In this document: positions 9,744 to 18,527 of the stretch, in pieces
How the letters are laid out: the number at the start of each line of letters is the position of its first letter
Numbering within the stretch: the first letter of the stretch is position 1
Assembly: GCA_963677785.2 (NCBI GenBank)
Contig: CAXXDH010000002.1
Location: 310,001-374,000 of the forward strand
DNA length: 64,000 bases
Origin: G963665495 sp963677785
GTDB lineage: Bacteria; Desulfobacterota; Desulfovibrionia; Desulfovibrionales; Desulfovibrionaceae
Reading direction: 5' to 3'
Program-made: the position numbers and the translations under genes
The notes under the pieces: generated by a model
What the model saw: the letters and a program-made list of their open reading frames with translations, nothing else
Databases searched by the model: none
What the model was told of the DNA's origin: nothing

Positions 9744-12110
9744 TCAGAATTTTTCAAAACCATCGTCGCCATCGTCAATATCGTCATCCAGTGTGAGGTA
9801 GGCGCCGCCCCCCTGAGAGGTAGTGGATTGGCGATGCGCACTGTCCCCGGAGGGATTCGGTTTTTTTTTGGACGTGGCGGCGGGCAGAGCCTTCATGGCG
9901 CGTCTGGAGCCGCTGCTGTCCACGCGGAAGAAGCTGATGGAGCTCATGAGCTGTTCGGCCTGGCTGGAAAGTTCCTCTGATGTGGAAGCCATTTCCTCAG
10001 AAGCGGACGCATTCTGCTGGACCACAGTGTCGAGCTGCTGCACTGCTTTGTTGATCTGGCTGGCGCCGGCATTCTGTTCGTTGCTGGATGCGGCGATTTC
10101 CTGAACCAGTTCGGCATTTTTCTGGATATCGGGCACGATCAGACCGAGCATTTCTCCCGCACGTTCGGCAACCTCAACACTGGAGGAAGAGAGTTCGCTG
10201 ATTTCAGCGGCGGCAGCGCCGCTGCGTTCGGCGAGCTTGCGTACCTCGGCAGCGACAACCGCGAACCCTTTGCCGTGTTCGCCGGCACGGGCGGCTTCAA
10301 TGGCGGCGTTCAGGGCCAGCAGGTTGGTCTGACGGGCGATTTCTTCAATAATCGAGATTTTTTCCGCGATGTCTTTCATGGCGGAGACGGTCTGAGTGAC
10401 GGCCTCACCGCCTTGTTTGGCGTCGTCTGCGGCTTTGAGAGCGATTTTTTCAGTCTTTTGCGCGTTGTCCGCGTTTTGTTTGATGTTGGCGGCCATTTCC
10501 TCCATGCTGGAGGAAACTTCTTCTACGCTGGCGGCCTGCTCGGTAGCCCCCTGAGACATGCTCTGGGCCGAGGAGCTGAGCTCCTCGCTTCCGGATGCTA
10601 CATTTTCGGCCGCACTCTGGACTTCGGCCACCACGGTCCGGAGCTTTTCAACCATTTCATTGAGGGATTTCGCCAGGGTGCCCACTTCGTCATTCTGATC
10701 AATTTGCAGGAGCTGCGTAAAGTCGCCCTGGGCCATGGCTTCGGCGAATGAAACTCCCTGTTTGATGGGGCGCGTTATGGCGGTGGTCAACCCCAATGCG
10801 GCAAGGATGCCTATCAACAGGGCAATGCCCGTGCCGACCAGAATGATGGTTTCCGATGAACTCATATCGGCTTCCATCTTGGCGGCTTGGTCTTCACGTG
10901 CTTTCAGACAATGATCCTCCACGCTCTGGGCGGAAGCGAGCATTTTTTCGTTGGCCTGGTCTTGTTTGCGCATCAGATCGTAATAATGCAGAAACGCCGT
11001 TTTGTATCCTTCAACGGCCTTACCCAGAGTTTCGGCGTGGGCAATGTTCGTCGGGGTTTTAAAGCTCGATCGCAGCTCGTCGACAATAGCCGCGATCTGT
11101 TTGGTGTTATCCTGGTTCTTGTCAAAAAAACTTTGCTGCCTGGTAAGGATGAATTCTTTACCATTTATCCGGGCCAACATTGCCAGGCGAATGATCTGAT
11201 TCGAGTCGTTCGCTTTTTCCAGTCTGTCTGCCACCTTGGCATCGTAGTTTTTGCGGACGGTTTCAAGCTCTTGTTTCTGGTCTGAGCGAATTGCATCCAT
11301 CATTTGGCTGCTTTCTTCGCCCAGTTTCACAAGCCGTTGCCTTTCCATGGAGCTGCTTGTCGACAGATAGCTCAGAAAGCTTTTTTCATACGCGCTGTAC
11401 TTCTCAATGATAGTTTGGGCCATTTTGATGTTGTCCGGGTTCTGAAAGCGGGATTTCATATCCCCGGCAAGCTCAATGATTTGCTTGTTCAATTTCTTCC
11501 ATTCGGAAAGGTGGCTGGTCTGGCCGTTTTCCATCTGGATCCGAAGCGCACGGCAGTCTTTGAGCCATTTAAGAAGCCGGTTCGCGTCATCGGCTTTGGT
11601 AATCTTGTCCTGGACAGCCGCATCTCGGGCAGCAAGAAGCTCTTTGAGCTGTTGAGTCTGTTCTTTGGTGATTGTTTCAGCTTCGGAAATAGTCGTAGCG
11701 GCTTCTTTGTTCATGTCCTCCATAAGCACGACACGCTGTTTTTCCATTTCAACGTATTTTTTAAATGCATCTTTATACGCTTTGGTCGCATCAATGACAT
11801 CATCCATCTGTTTTTTGTTGATGTCCTGGGTAAAGGATTTTTTCGTGGAGCCGGCCATTGCATAAAGCTCGGATAGAATTTGGGAGTGCTCCTTGATGGC
11901 CGCCTGGTCCGACTTGAGCATGAAATTCTTTTCTTTGATACGGGCATTAAGGATATCTTTGACAAGTTGGTTTACATTCAGAGACTTGTGGGCTCGGTCT
12001 CCGACATTGGTAAGTCCGGTAAAGCCGAAATACGCAACAATAACAGTGAGCACCAGGATCAGGCCGAAGCCCATCCCCAACTTCGTCCCCAGTTTGCGGT
12101 TTTTTAACAT
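9744..12110 (-). CDS. Methyl-accepting chemotaxis protein, long periplasmic helical sensor
   Basis: 788-residue chemoreceptor. It has an N-terminal membrane segment (about 11-31), a roughly 390-residue periplasmic all-helical region that looks like repeated helical-bimodular (HBM) bundles, and a second membrane segment (about 430-455). A HAMP domain and a cytoplasmic signalling helix pair follow. The conserved hairpin tip is clear (RQTNLLALNAAIEAARAGEH). The tail is acidic and ends in GFEKF after a flexible linker, resembling the pentapeptides that tether CheR/CheB in some receptors. The ligand is unknown; HBM receptors often bind organic acids. AAGGGGG precedes the start, and a terminator follows the stop. 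Confidence 0.93.
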   Translation of the reverse strand: MLKNRKLGTKLGMGFGLILVLTVIVAYFGFTGLTNVGDRAHKSLNVNQLVKDILNARIKEKNFMLKSDQAAIKEHSQILSELYAMAGSTKKSFTQDINKKQMDDVIDATKAYKDAFKKYVEMEKQRVVLMEDMNKEAATTISEAETITKEQTQQLKELLAARDAAVQDKITKADDANRLLKWLKDCRALRIQMENGQTSHLSEWKKLNKQIIELAGDMKSRFQNPDNIKMAQTIIEKYSAYEKSFLSYLSTSSSMERQRLVKLGEESSQMMDAIRSDQKQELETVRKNYDAKVADRLEKANDSNQIIRLAMLARINGKEFILTRQQSFFDKNQDNTKQIAAIVDELRSSFKTPTNIAHAETLGKAVEGYKTAFLHYYDLMRKQDQANEKMLASAQSVEDHCLKAREDQAAKMEADMSSSETIILVGTGIALLIGILAALGLTTAITRPIKQGVSFAEAMAQGDFTQLLQIDQNDEVGTLAKSLNEMVEKLRTVVAEVQSAAENVASGSEELSSSAQSMSQGATEQAASVEEVSSSMEEMAANIKQNADNAQKTEKIALKAADDAKQGGEAVTQTVSAMKDIAEKISIIEEIARQTNLLALNAAIEAARAGEHGKGFAVVAAEVRKLAERSGAAAAEISELSSSSVEVAERAGEMLGLIVPDIQKNAELVQEIAASSNEQNAGASQINKAVQQLDTVVQQNASASEEMASTSEELSSQAEQLMSSISFFRVDSSGSRRAMKALPAATSKKKPNPSGDSAHRQSTTSQGGGAYLTLDDDIDDGDDGFEKF

Positions 12111-12499
12111 AATGACCCCCTTGTTTTTGAATCGACTATGTTATCAGATAGATACGTTCAAATCAGTAAGATGGACCCGGATAGACAAATTTTTTTAAGA
12201 GCTATTTCCCAATAATGAAAATTGATTAGCATAAGATGGCGAGAGGTGTCACGAGAAGTTTCATCAAAAATAGGGAAAAAGGAGTATTTATTTATATCGG
12301 CATATCCATTTTTTTTAACACTGTAATCGCTGTGCAACATATTAAATTTACGCATGATGAAAAGTCTAATTGATTAAACAGCAAGAAATTTCCAGAATGT
12401 CGTCTGTTTCTTTGGTCCGTACGCCGTCTTGAACCGCAGGGACTAATGAGGTAACAAAACAAGTACCCTGCAGTAATTTTAGATTGTTCGGGAGTCGGA
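12111..12499. other. Intergenic region between divergent genes
   Basis: 389-bp AT-rich gap between the chemoreceptor (minus) and the TPR/zinc-knuckle gene (plus). It must hold both promoters. A 65-codon minus-strand frame at 12158-12355 lacks a ribosome-binding site and a recognisable product and was not accepted. No RNA gene was recognised. Confidence 0.5.
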
Positions 12500-15118
12500 G
12501 TGGATAAATTAGAAAGTTTGCTGGAAAAAGCCGCGCCCCCTATCGGCGATGCGCGTATGATCACCAATGGGTATGGAGTTTGGGTTGCATGGCGCGCTGA
12601 TTTGAATCCCGCTGTTGGGCAAACTCTTTCGGATTATGGGGGCATGCAGGTTGCGTCCGAGCGGCATCAGTCCCTCTGGTTTTTTTTTTCCGGGGATGTA
12701 GTCCTTGCGCTTGCCAGGCTGGAGATATGGGTTCGGTTCAATCCGATCCCTGTTTTTATTCAAGTTTTTCCTGCCAAATTGTTGCTTGGCATGAAGCTGG
12801 AAGTTGCGCTTTCGGTGGATTCGGCGCTGAAGAATCAAGAAGCTCAGGTCAACAATGAATTTGAAGCATGGGTGCATCCACGCGTCCGTGAAGATTGCAG
12901 TGGGGTGCCTGGAATCGGTTTTGAAAGGGGGCAGCCTCCTGCAACACTGAGCAAACTTGATTGGAAGCAACTGTCTGCAGACCCGCGTTTGCCCTATCAA
13001 TCCTCTCTCGGCTGGTATCTTGTCCTGAAACCGCTGGGAAATCCGCTTGAAAAAACGTTTCAGACAGGCTGGCGTGAATTTTTCCCCCAATTAGAAGTCG
13101 TCATCAAACGGCTCAAGCTGCCGTACCTTATTCATAATTTCTTTTTATTGTTTCAGCTGGACAATCTGCGCCAGTTGCGAACCTGGTGCAAAGAATACCT
13201 CTATTTTGTCGGGCAGCTCAAAGAAGATACCCCGGAACTATACTGGCCCTGCGCTTTGGCTGTTGTCGAAAAGCGGGGTTTGAATTTCAACGTTGAGCTG
13301 ACCAACAAAATTGCTTTGGACTGGGATCAGCTCATGCCGGATTTTCCCCATATGAGTTACCGGACGGCCTTTTTGCTGGGCAGCGGTTTCAAGATTAATG
13401 ACGTTCGTTTTCTTGTGGAACAAAGCAGTATGGACGACTGGTGCAATGTCAGTCTTTCCAATGATTCCTCCAGCCAGCATGGAGCGTTGGAGATTGTTCT
13501 TCCAAAGCGTTTGGTAACGGGAAAAGAAGCTCATTGCTTTTATTGCGGATTGCGAAGCCATAGGTTTCAGGACTGCCCCAGCCGGGGATTCTCAGAATTG
13601 AACAATGCCGTTTGGGAACAAATTGCGGGGCTGAGCCTGGAGGAAATCAACAACGGGTTGAGTGCTATTGACAAGGTGTTGAGCAACAATCAACAGCATG
13701 GTGTTCAGGATGTTTTGAATGGTTCGGGAACCAAAGCCATGCTTATCAAGGCAATTTTTGAAATTAATTCCCCTGTTCAGCACCGGATGGGAGAGGCGAT
13801 ATGGCGGAGTTCTGGCAAGGATTATCCTAAAGGATTGCAGCAACTGGCCCCCAAGGACAGTGGCCCACTGTGGGATGCCCTGGTAGAATTGCACAACGGA
13901 GAGCCGATTGCCGCTGATAAGATTCTGGCGCAGGCTACGATAAAAAACCCTCGCAATTTTGCGTTTTATACTTTGCAAGGGTATACCGCCCTGGAACGTG
14001 ACGATAAGAATAAAGCAATATCCATATGGAAAGAAGCCGAACTGCTGTGCACCACTCCCTTGCAACAGGCTTATCATGTTTTTTTACAAGGACGTTGTCT
14101 GGAAATACAGGGAAAATTGCAGCAAGCTAGCGAACAGTACAAAAAAGTTCTGACCCTCACCCCCAAGTGGCTCGACGCCATGTACCGAGAAGGCGTTTGC
14201 CTGGTAAAAATGGGTTTTGCAGAACAGGCAATGGGTTTTTTTATGGAGTTGTTCCAGCGGGATCCCAACATGTTCAACCGGATGCTTATCGATTCGGAAT
14301 TGGAACGCGGTTATATTCAAATCCTGTCTTCATTGTACCAGCCCTGGTTGCAGGCGGAAGAACGGGCCATGGAAGAACAGCAGAACCTGGAAGAGTTGCA
14401 AAAGGATGCTGCGAAATGGTTTCCCGAAGGCAATCCCTTTTTGGAATTGATGCTCAAACGCATTGGCAGGTTGAAAGAACGGGGCGCGACACGGAATTAC
14501 GTGGCGTACAACCAGGTGACGCAGGGACGCATGGCTTTGAGCCGTGATTTTTTGAAAAAAATTGAAGAGGAAGGGCGGCAGCTCAAAAGCAAGTCCCGGC
14601 ATCTGATCGAACGTTTGCGAATTATTCAAAATGAGGCGTCCTGGTTTCCTTTTCCCAAGGTTCTGGTGGATTTCAACAAGGACTTCAATTACTGCGCGAG
14701 AAATTTGAACTGGGCGTTTTCACAACATTTTCAAATGGCCGACAACTTTCGCCGGGGCACGGAACTCATCTCTAATGTGGAAGAACGTTTGGAGAAGCTG
14801 GAGGGGCAGCTGAAGACTCTCAAAATTGTCCGGGACTCCACGTTGTTCATGTTGATAATGGGAAAAACCTTTTTCTGGCTGGAACTTATCGGGTTGTTCG
14901 TCTGCATGGCGCTGCTGCCGCTGGCTACCTATTATGGTGGGGAAATGGGGTATAGCTGGGCCAAGGCGCTGGATGAAATTCGGAAGTGGGAGATTCAGAA
15001 GAATCTGGTAATCATAGTCAGTATTTCTTCACTGGCCATAGCAGGACTGCGCGCGGCTTTGATTTTTGAAGGGCGCAAGGCCAAGCTGTTCAGACGTGCG
15101 CAGGGAATGAAGGAGTAA
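12500..15118 (+). CDS. TPR membrane protein with CCHC zinc knuckle
   Basis: 872-residue protein of unrecognised family. The N-terminal ~340 residues are uncharacterised alpha/beta sequence. At residues 346-359 there is an exact CX2CX4HX4C zinc knuckle (Cys346, Cys349, His354, Cys359). Helical repeats follow, with TPR-like units about 470-600 (FAFYTLQGYTALERDDKNKA; KVLTLTPKWLDAMYREGVCL). A long charged helix comes next (about 640-780), then two hydrophobic segments near 790-815 and 838-856, and a basic tail. It should therefore sit on the cytoplasmic face of the inner membrane. The GTG start at 12500 has a GGGAG ribosome-binding site. The gene is alone on its strand and ends at a bidirectional terminator shared with dsrC. 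Function unknown; a scaffold role is only a guess. Confidence 0.85.
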   Translation: MDKLESLLEKAAPPIGDARMITNGYGVWVAWRADLNPAVGQTLSDYGGMQVASERHQSLWFFFSGDVVLALARLEIWVRFNPIPVFIQVFPAKLLLGMKLEVALSVDSALKNQEAQVNNEFEAWVHPRVREDCSGVPGIGFERGQPPATLSKLDWKQLSADPRLPYQSSLGWYLVLKPLGNPLEKTFQTGWREFFPQLEVVIKRLKLPYLIHNFFLLFQLDNLRQLRTWCKEYLYFVGQLKEDTPELYWPCALAVVEKRGLNFNVELTNKIALDWDQLMPDFPHMSYRTAFLLGSGFKINDVRFLVEQSSMDDWCNVSLSNDSSSQHGALEIVLPKRLVTGKEAHCFYCGLRSHRFQDCPSRGFSELNNAVWEQIAGLSLEEINNGLSAIDKVLSNNQQHGVQDVLNGSGTKAMLIKAIFEINSPVQHRMGEAIWRSSGKDYPKGLQQLAPKDSGPLWDALVELHNGEPIAADKILAQATIKNPRNFAFYTLQGYTALERDDKNKAISIWKEAELLCTTPLQQAYHVFLQGRCLEIQGKLQQASEQYKKVLTLTPKWLDAMYREGVCLVKMGFAEQAMGFFMELFQRDPNMFNRMLIDSELERGYIQILSSLYQPWLQAEERAMEEQQNLEELQKDAAKWFPEGNPFLELMLKRIGRLKERGATRNYVAYNQVTQGRMALSRDFLKKIEEEGRQLKSKSRHLIERLRIIQNEASWFPFPKVLVDFNKDFNYCARNLNWAFSQHFQMADNFRRGTELISNVEERLEKLEGQLKTLKIVRDSTLFMLIMGKTFFWLELIGLFVCMALLPLATYYGGEMGYSWAKALDEIRKWEIQKNLVIIVSISSLAIAGLRAALIFEGRKAKLFRRAQGMKE

Positions 15119-15154
15119 TTGCGGGATCCAGGTCCCAATCCTTTCCAAAAATAG

Positions 15155-15182
15155 AAAGCGGAAAGCCGAAGCTTTCCGCTTT
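15155..15182. terminator. Bidirectional terminator between TPR gene and dsrC
   Basis: A perfect 12-bp inverted repeat, AAAGCGGAAAGC and GCTTTCCGCTTT, surrounds the tetraloop CGAA. It lies between two converging genes, 36 bp after the plus-strand stop and 22 bp after the dsrC stop, so it can serve both. Confidence 0.88.
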
Positions 15183-15204
15183 GTGCGCTGACGAAAAGTA
15201 AGGA

Positions 15205-15522
15205 CTAAACGCAGCCAGTGGGCTTGGGAAGACCAGCCATCTTACAGGCTCCCTTACCAGGTCCGGATGGGAACAGCTCGTAAATGTGTTTCAGCTTGAA
15301 GCCAGTTACCTTGGAAAGGATGCGGACCATGGGGGCAATGCCGTTCTTCTTGTAGTAGTCCTGAAGAAAGTCGATTACCTTCTGGTGCTCGTCGGTGATG
15401 TCCTTGATACCTTCGCTTTCCTTCACGTACTCAACCCACTCGGGGCACCAGTCTTCAAATCTTTGCAGGAAACCGTCTTCATCGACTTCGAAGGTTTTGC
15501 CACCGTATTCTACTGTTGCCAT
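15205..15522 (-). CDS. dsrC: DsrC, sulfur-trafficking partner of dissimilatory sulfite reductase
   Basis: 105-residue DsrC/TusE-family protein. In sulfate reducers it is the substrate partner of DsrAB and carries the sulfite-derived sulfur as a trisulfide between its two cysteines; DsrMKJOP then reduces it. The C-terminal arm has both required cysteines, GACKMAGLPKPTGCV (CysB and the penultimate CysA), so it is a true DsrC and not a one-cysteine homologue. The ATG at 15522 follows AGGAGG by six bases; an upstream ATG would add six non-family residues. A 12-bp-stem terminator follows. It is preceded on the same strand by the YcaO gene, 237 bp away, and has its own likely promoter. Confidence 0.97.
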   Translation of the reverse strand: MATVEYGGKTFEVDEDGFLQRFEDWCPEWVEYVKESEGIKDITDEHQKVIDFLQDYYKKNGIAPMVRILSKVTGFKLKHIYELFPSGPGKGACKMAGLPKPTGCV

Positions 15523-15559
15523 CTGACATCCTCCTTGCAATGTTAATACTGTTTGAGGG

Positions 15560-15588
15560 TTATTACCAATACCCTAACGCCTTGTCAA
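15560..15588 (-). promoter_or_regulatory. Candidate sigma-70 promoter of dsrC
   Basis: Minus strand: a perfect TTGACA (15583-15588), a 17-bp spacer and TAATAA (15560-15565) lie about 40 bp upstream of the dsrC start. An imperfect palindrome, AGGGTTATT-ACC-AATACCCT (15555-15574), overlaps the -10 region and could be an operator. The -10 is only a half match, so transcript mapping would be needed. Confidence 0.5.
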
Positions 15589-15759
15589 ATAGTGGCCCGA
15601 TACCTCGAGCCTTATTTGCGTGAGTGAAGTGAAGAGAAATGATAAAATAAACGAGATATTATGGCAAAGGCACAAAAATGTCTCATGCGAATAAGCGGCT
15701 GCGCCGTCAATATGGCCGGTTTTCTCTTCCATCTGAGGGGACCTTATTAGTCTTTTACC

Positions 15760-17493
15760 TTAGATCTCGTCAAGAGCTTCTGTAACAAATTTCAGCCCTG
15801 GGTCTATTTCGAGGGCCGAAAGCAGGTATTCTTTGGCTTCGGCTTTATGTCCCATCCGCAGGTGACACATGCCCAGGTTGGCAAGATCCATAACAGAACC
15901 GCGGTTGAGTTCCAGGGCCGAGCTGAAATCTTCTGCCGCTTCTTTGTATCGTTGTTGTTTGAATTTGACCACGCCGCGCAGGTTGAAATATTCCTGATGC
16001 TGGTTGCATAATTCGAGGGCGAGATCCAAGCCGGGTTCCGCCTCGGTCCAGCGTTCCAGCAGGGTAAGAGAATATGCCGCATAAAATGACGCCATGGCCC
16101 TGTTTTCATCATCCGTTTGTATTTGTTCCGCAATGCTGAACAAAACATGGGCCTGTTCGGGGGCTTCCTGGCGCATGGCCAGCATACCGCGGAAAAAAGG
16201 AACAAAATGTCCGTCCGGATATAATTCTTCCAGAATCGCAAGCCCAGCCTCCACCTGTACCGGAGGTTCCTCTTCCACCAGGCGGCGGCCGACGAACAAC
16301 CCCAGGCTGGCGAAAAGATCCCGTTCACGAAATGCGAACCCCGGAACGATGTTGTAGTGGGCAGGAAGAGCTAGCAGCTTGTCCGTAATGTCCGCGCTCA
16401 ACAGCTTGAAGCCCTTGGCATGGAGACCGTTGGCAAGCGCGAGCAATTCGGAGCGGATGTCCGGGGCGTCCGGATTTGCAAGCCGCGGCAGGCTTTGCAA
16501 AGCGACTTCCGGGCCGTGCTGCAGCCAGGCGATGTCTTTGAGAGTCGCGTATTTGGAAAGACCGCTTGCTTCGTATACGGAACCGGTCTGAAAGTCTCCG
16601 CCAAGCTGGGCGACTTCCGTCAGGGCTCGGATGGCTGCTTTTTCCGGTGTGGCTGCCGTGCCCGCGGTAAAGACGATTTCGGACAGCGCCGGAAAGGTCT
16701 GCGGATCGTATACTACTGCGGCCACGGTAGGAGCGGGCATTCCCAGACTGAAGTCCTTCAGCAGGACATGCAGGCCGTTGTCGGTGAATTTGGCGTAAAG
16801 CTGCTGCAATACGGGGTCGGCCAGGCTCGTTGCCGCAATGGTGGGCGTTTCGCGTTTTTCGTGGTCGATCAGCGCGCAGACATGGCGTTCGACCAATTCG
16901 CAGGCCCCCTGCAGGATAGACTCCTCCTGCGTGTTGCCTGCCGAGCTGCCGTTGAATTCGTTGAGCGTTTTGAACCAGTTCAGAGGAACGGCGTATTCTG
17001 TGTTCGTCGACAAGTCTGTTGCCGGATAAAATTCCCAATGCACCAGATCCAGAATCCGCAAGGCCTGGTCAATGGGCATTGTTTCGTTCACGGAGTCGAG
17101 GATTACTTCAACAGGCAAGGCCTCGGGGAGCTGGCCGAGTCCTGCAAGCGCCTCGGAATAGCTTGCTCGGGCAAAGTTGTTCTGGTTGTCGCAGCAGGCA
17201 AAAAAACTATAGCGTTCGACCAGTTCCATCAACGCGGAGGCTTCGGCCTGGGCAGGGGAGGCGCCTTTGCCCATTTGCTTGCGTGTGGGCATGACGCGTT
17301 TTGCTGCTTCGCCGCAGACGCTCATGAATACGGGGATGTTTAATCTGCCGGTATCCACGCGTCTGGTTTCGGAGAGAATGTCCGTACCTTGCGCCTGCAA
17401 CGCCGCCTTGACGCGGCGAACGGTTTCCTCGGGGGAAACGGCTTTGTCCAGGTCCGTCGTGTACCCTTTGGGGCACGGTTGCAGACGTATCAT
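15760..17493 (-). CDS. YcaO cyclodehydratase-like protein with C-terminal TPR
   Basis: 577-residue protein. The YcaO domain (about 1-400) shows the Glu-rich ATP/Mg-binding motifs ALMELVERY and GACELVERH; YcaO enzymes use ATP to activate amide carbonyls for cyclisation or thioamidation. The C-terminal ~170 residues are TPR helices (EYFNLRGVVKFKQQRYKEAA; LANLGMCHLRMGHKAEAKEY). The ATG at 17493 overlaps the methyltransferase stop in TCAT (ATGA on the coding strand), so the two are translationally coupled. No precursor peptide gene or TfuA partner is visible, which argues against a classical RiPP cluster. A role in protein or ribosome modification, or in sulfur transfer beside dsrC, is possible but not shown. 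Confidence 0.87.
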   Translation of the reverse strand: MIRLQPCPKGYTTDLDKAVSPEETVRRVKAALQAQGTDILSETRRVDTGRLNIPVFMSVCGEAAKRVMPTRKQMGKGASPAQAEASALMELVERYSFFACCDNQNNFARASYSEALAGLGQLPEALPVEVILDSVNETMPIDQALRILDLVHWEFYPATDLSTNTEYAVPLNWFKTLNEFNGSSAGNTQEESILQGACELVERHVCALIDHEKRETPTIAATSLADPVLQQLYAKFTDNGLHVLLKDFSLGMPAPTVAAVVYDPQTFPALSEIVFTAGTAATPEKAAIRALTEVAQLGGDFQTGSVYEASGLSKYATLKDIAWLQHGPEVALQSLPRLANPDAPDIRSELLALANGLHAKGFKLLSADITDKLLALPAHYNIVPGFAFRERDLFASLGLFVGRRLVEEEPPVQVEAGLAILEELYPDGHFVPFFRGMLAMRQEAPEQAHVLFSIAEQIQTDDENRAMASFYAAYSLTLLERWTEAEPGLDLALELCNQHQEYFNLRGVVKFKQQRYKEAAEDFSSALELNRGSVMDLANLGMCHLRMGHKAEAKEYLLSALEIDPGLKFVTEALDEI

Positions 17494-18215
17494 TGCTTTC
17501 TCGGTTTGAGTCTGTAAATGGCGCACAGCTTGCGCTCTTCTTCACCATTGGTGTTTTTGTCCTTGTACCCGATGACTTTTTGCTGGATGTGAAATTCTTT
17601 TTCCGCAAGCTTAAAAAATTTGCATGGCTTGGGGCGAAAACGCAAGGACAGCATCACTTCCGCGTGAGGTTCACGCGACAAATGGTTGAGGAGAAATTTC
17701 AACAGCGGACGGTGCAGTTCATCAATATACAAAATTTCACTGCCGATGATGAAATCGAAACGTTGACCGAGCTGGTCTTTTGTAAAATCCACTTTGCGGA
17801 CCGAAGCGGTCTCCTGCAGATTATTCTTCAAAATATTCGCCTGGGCGAAAAGCAGGCTGTCCGGGTTGTTGTCTGAAATGGTCGTATTGAACCCCAGTCT
17901 CGCTGCGTAGAGTCCGCACAGCCCGAGTCCGGCGCCAAGCTCAAGAAGTGTTCTTCCTGGGGCAAATGGCAGGCTCTTCAGGGCATAGCTGGTCAGCATG
18001 CTGGCAGGCCATAATTTGGCCCAAAGCGGAAATTTTCTGAGGTCCAGGTTGGATGTCCCGGCAGTCAGGCTTTCGACAAACGCCGCCATGTCTTCTATCT
18101 GAAGCAGTTCCAACTGTTCGCCGTCAATGGCCACGGGTTCAAAGCTGGTTTTGAATTGTTTGCCTATGTTGCTCAGTACGGCTTCCAACGCATTTGATTC
18201 TATTGGAGTGGTCAT
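17490..18215 (-). CDS. SAM-dependent methyltransferase (METTL21/Methyltransf_16-like)
   Basis: 241-residue class I methyltransferase. Motif I is LLELGAGLGLCGLYAA, preceded by LWAKLWPAS, the W-P-A-S segment typical of the lysine-methyltransferase-like group 16 family. The D-rich motif II (ISDNNPDS) and DFIIGSEILY follow. Such enzymes usually methylate protein lysines, occasionally other amines. Its stop overlaps the YcaO start by 4 bp, so the two proteins are probably made together and may act on one target. The N-terminal ~60 residues are unassigned. Confidence 0.85.
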   Translation of the reverse strand: MTTPIESNALEAVLSNIGKQFKTSFEPVAIDGEQLELLQIEDMAAFVESLTAGTSNLDLRKFPLWAKLWPASMLTSYALKSLPFAPGRTLLELGAGLGLCGLYAARLGFNTTISDNNPDSLLFAQANILKNNLQETASVRKVDFTKDQLGQRFDFIIGSEILYIDELHRPLLKFLLNHLSREPHAEVMLSLRFRPKPCKFFKLAEKEFHIQQKVIGYKDKNTNGEEERKLCAIYRLKPRKQ

Positions 18216-18527
18216 AAATCTTCGATAGTTAGCAATGTAGAGAAGGATACACCCCTTGACGCCAAGCGGGGACGATAGCTCTTTTTGTTCAATATGGAAA
18301 TAGCCTTTTTCAGGAGGATTTTGATTCTCATTTTCAGAAAGTGAAAAAATTGTAATATCAATGTGTTAGCCTCGGTATTGTGGTATAAGGCGTTTTACAG
18401 AGAGCTGCAGGAGTCAACAAATAAGGGGGGCCATACGGAGGATGGAGTTCTAGGACAAGGGGCTTGTCCGAGTAGTTGAATTTCACTAAGAGTTTGGAGA
18501 AATAGACTGTTTTGAGAGACATTATTC
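18216..18527. other. Intergenic leader region with small hairpin
   Basis: 312-bp gap between divergent genes. It contains GGACAA-GGGGC-TTGTCC (18453-18469), a six-bp hairpin about 60 bp upstream of the EamA start, inside what would be the transporter leader. No known riboswitch class fits. No gene is supported. Confidence 0.45.

Noticed and set aside
12158..12355. 65-codon minus-strand frame upstream of the chemoreceptor
   Set aside because: No ribosome site, no recognisable sequence, and it lies in the divergent promoter region.
15760..17493. YcaO gene as part of a RiPP (bacteriocin) cluster
   Set aside because: No short precursor peptide, TfuA/ocin-ThiF partner, protease or dedicated exporter was found around it.
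18440..18490. Leader of the first EamA gene as a guanidine-I (ykkC) riboswitch, because it has CTAGG then GTCCGAG
   Set aside because: The conserved ACACGG-type downstream part and the expected stem order are missing; only a small hairpin remains.
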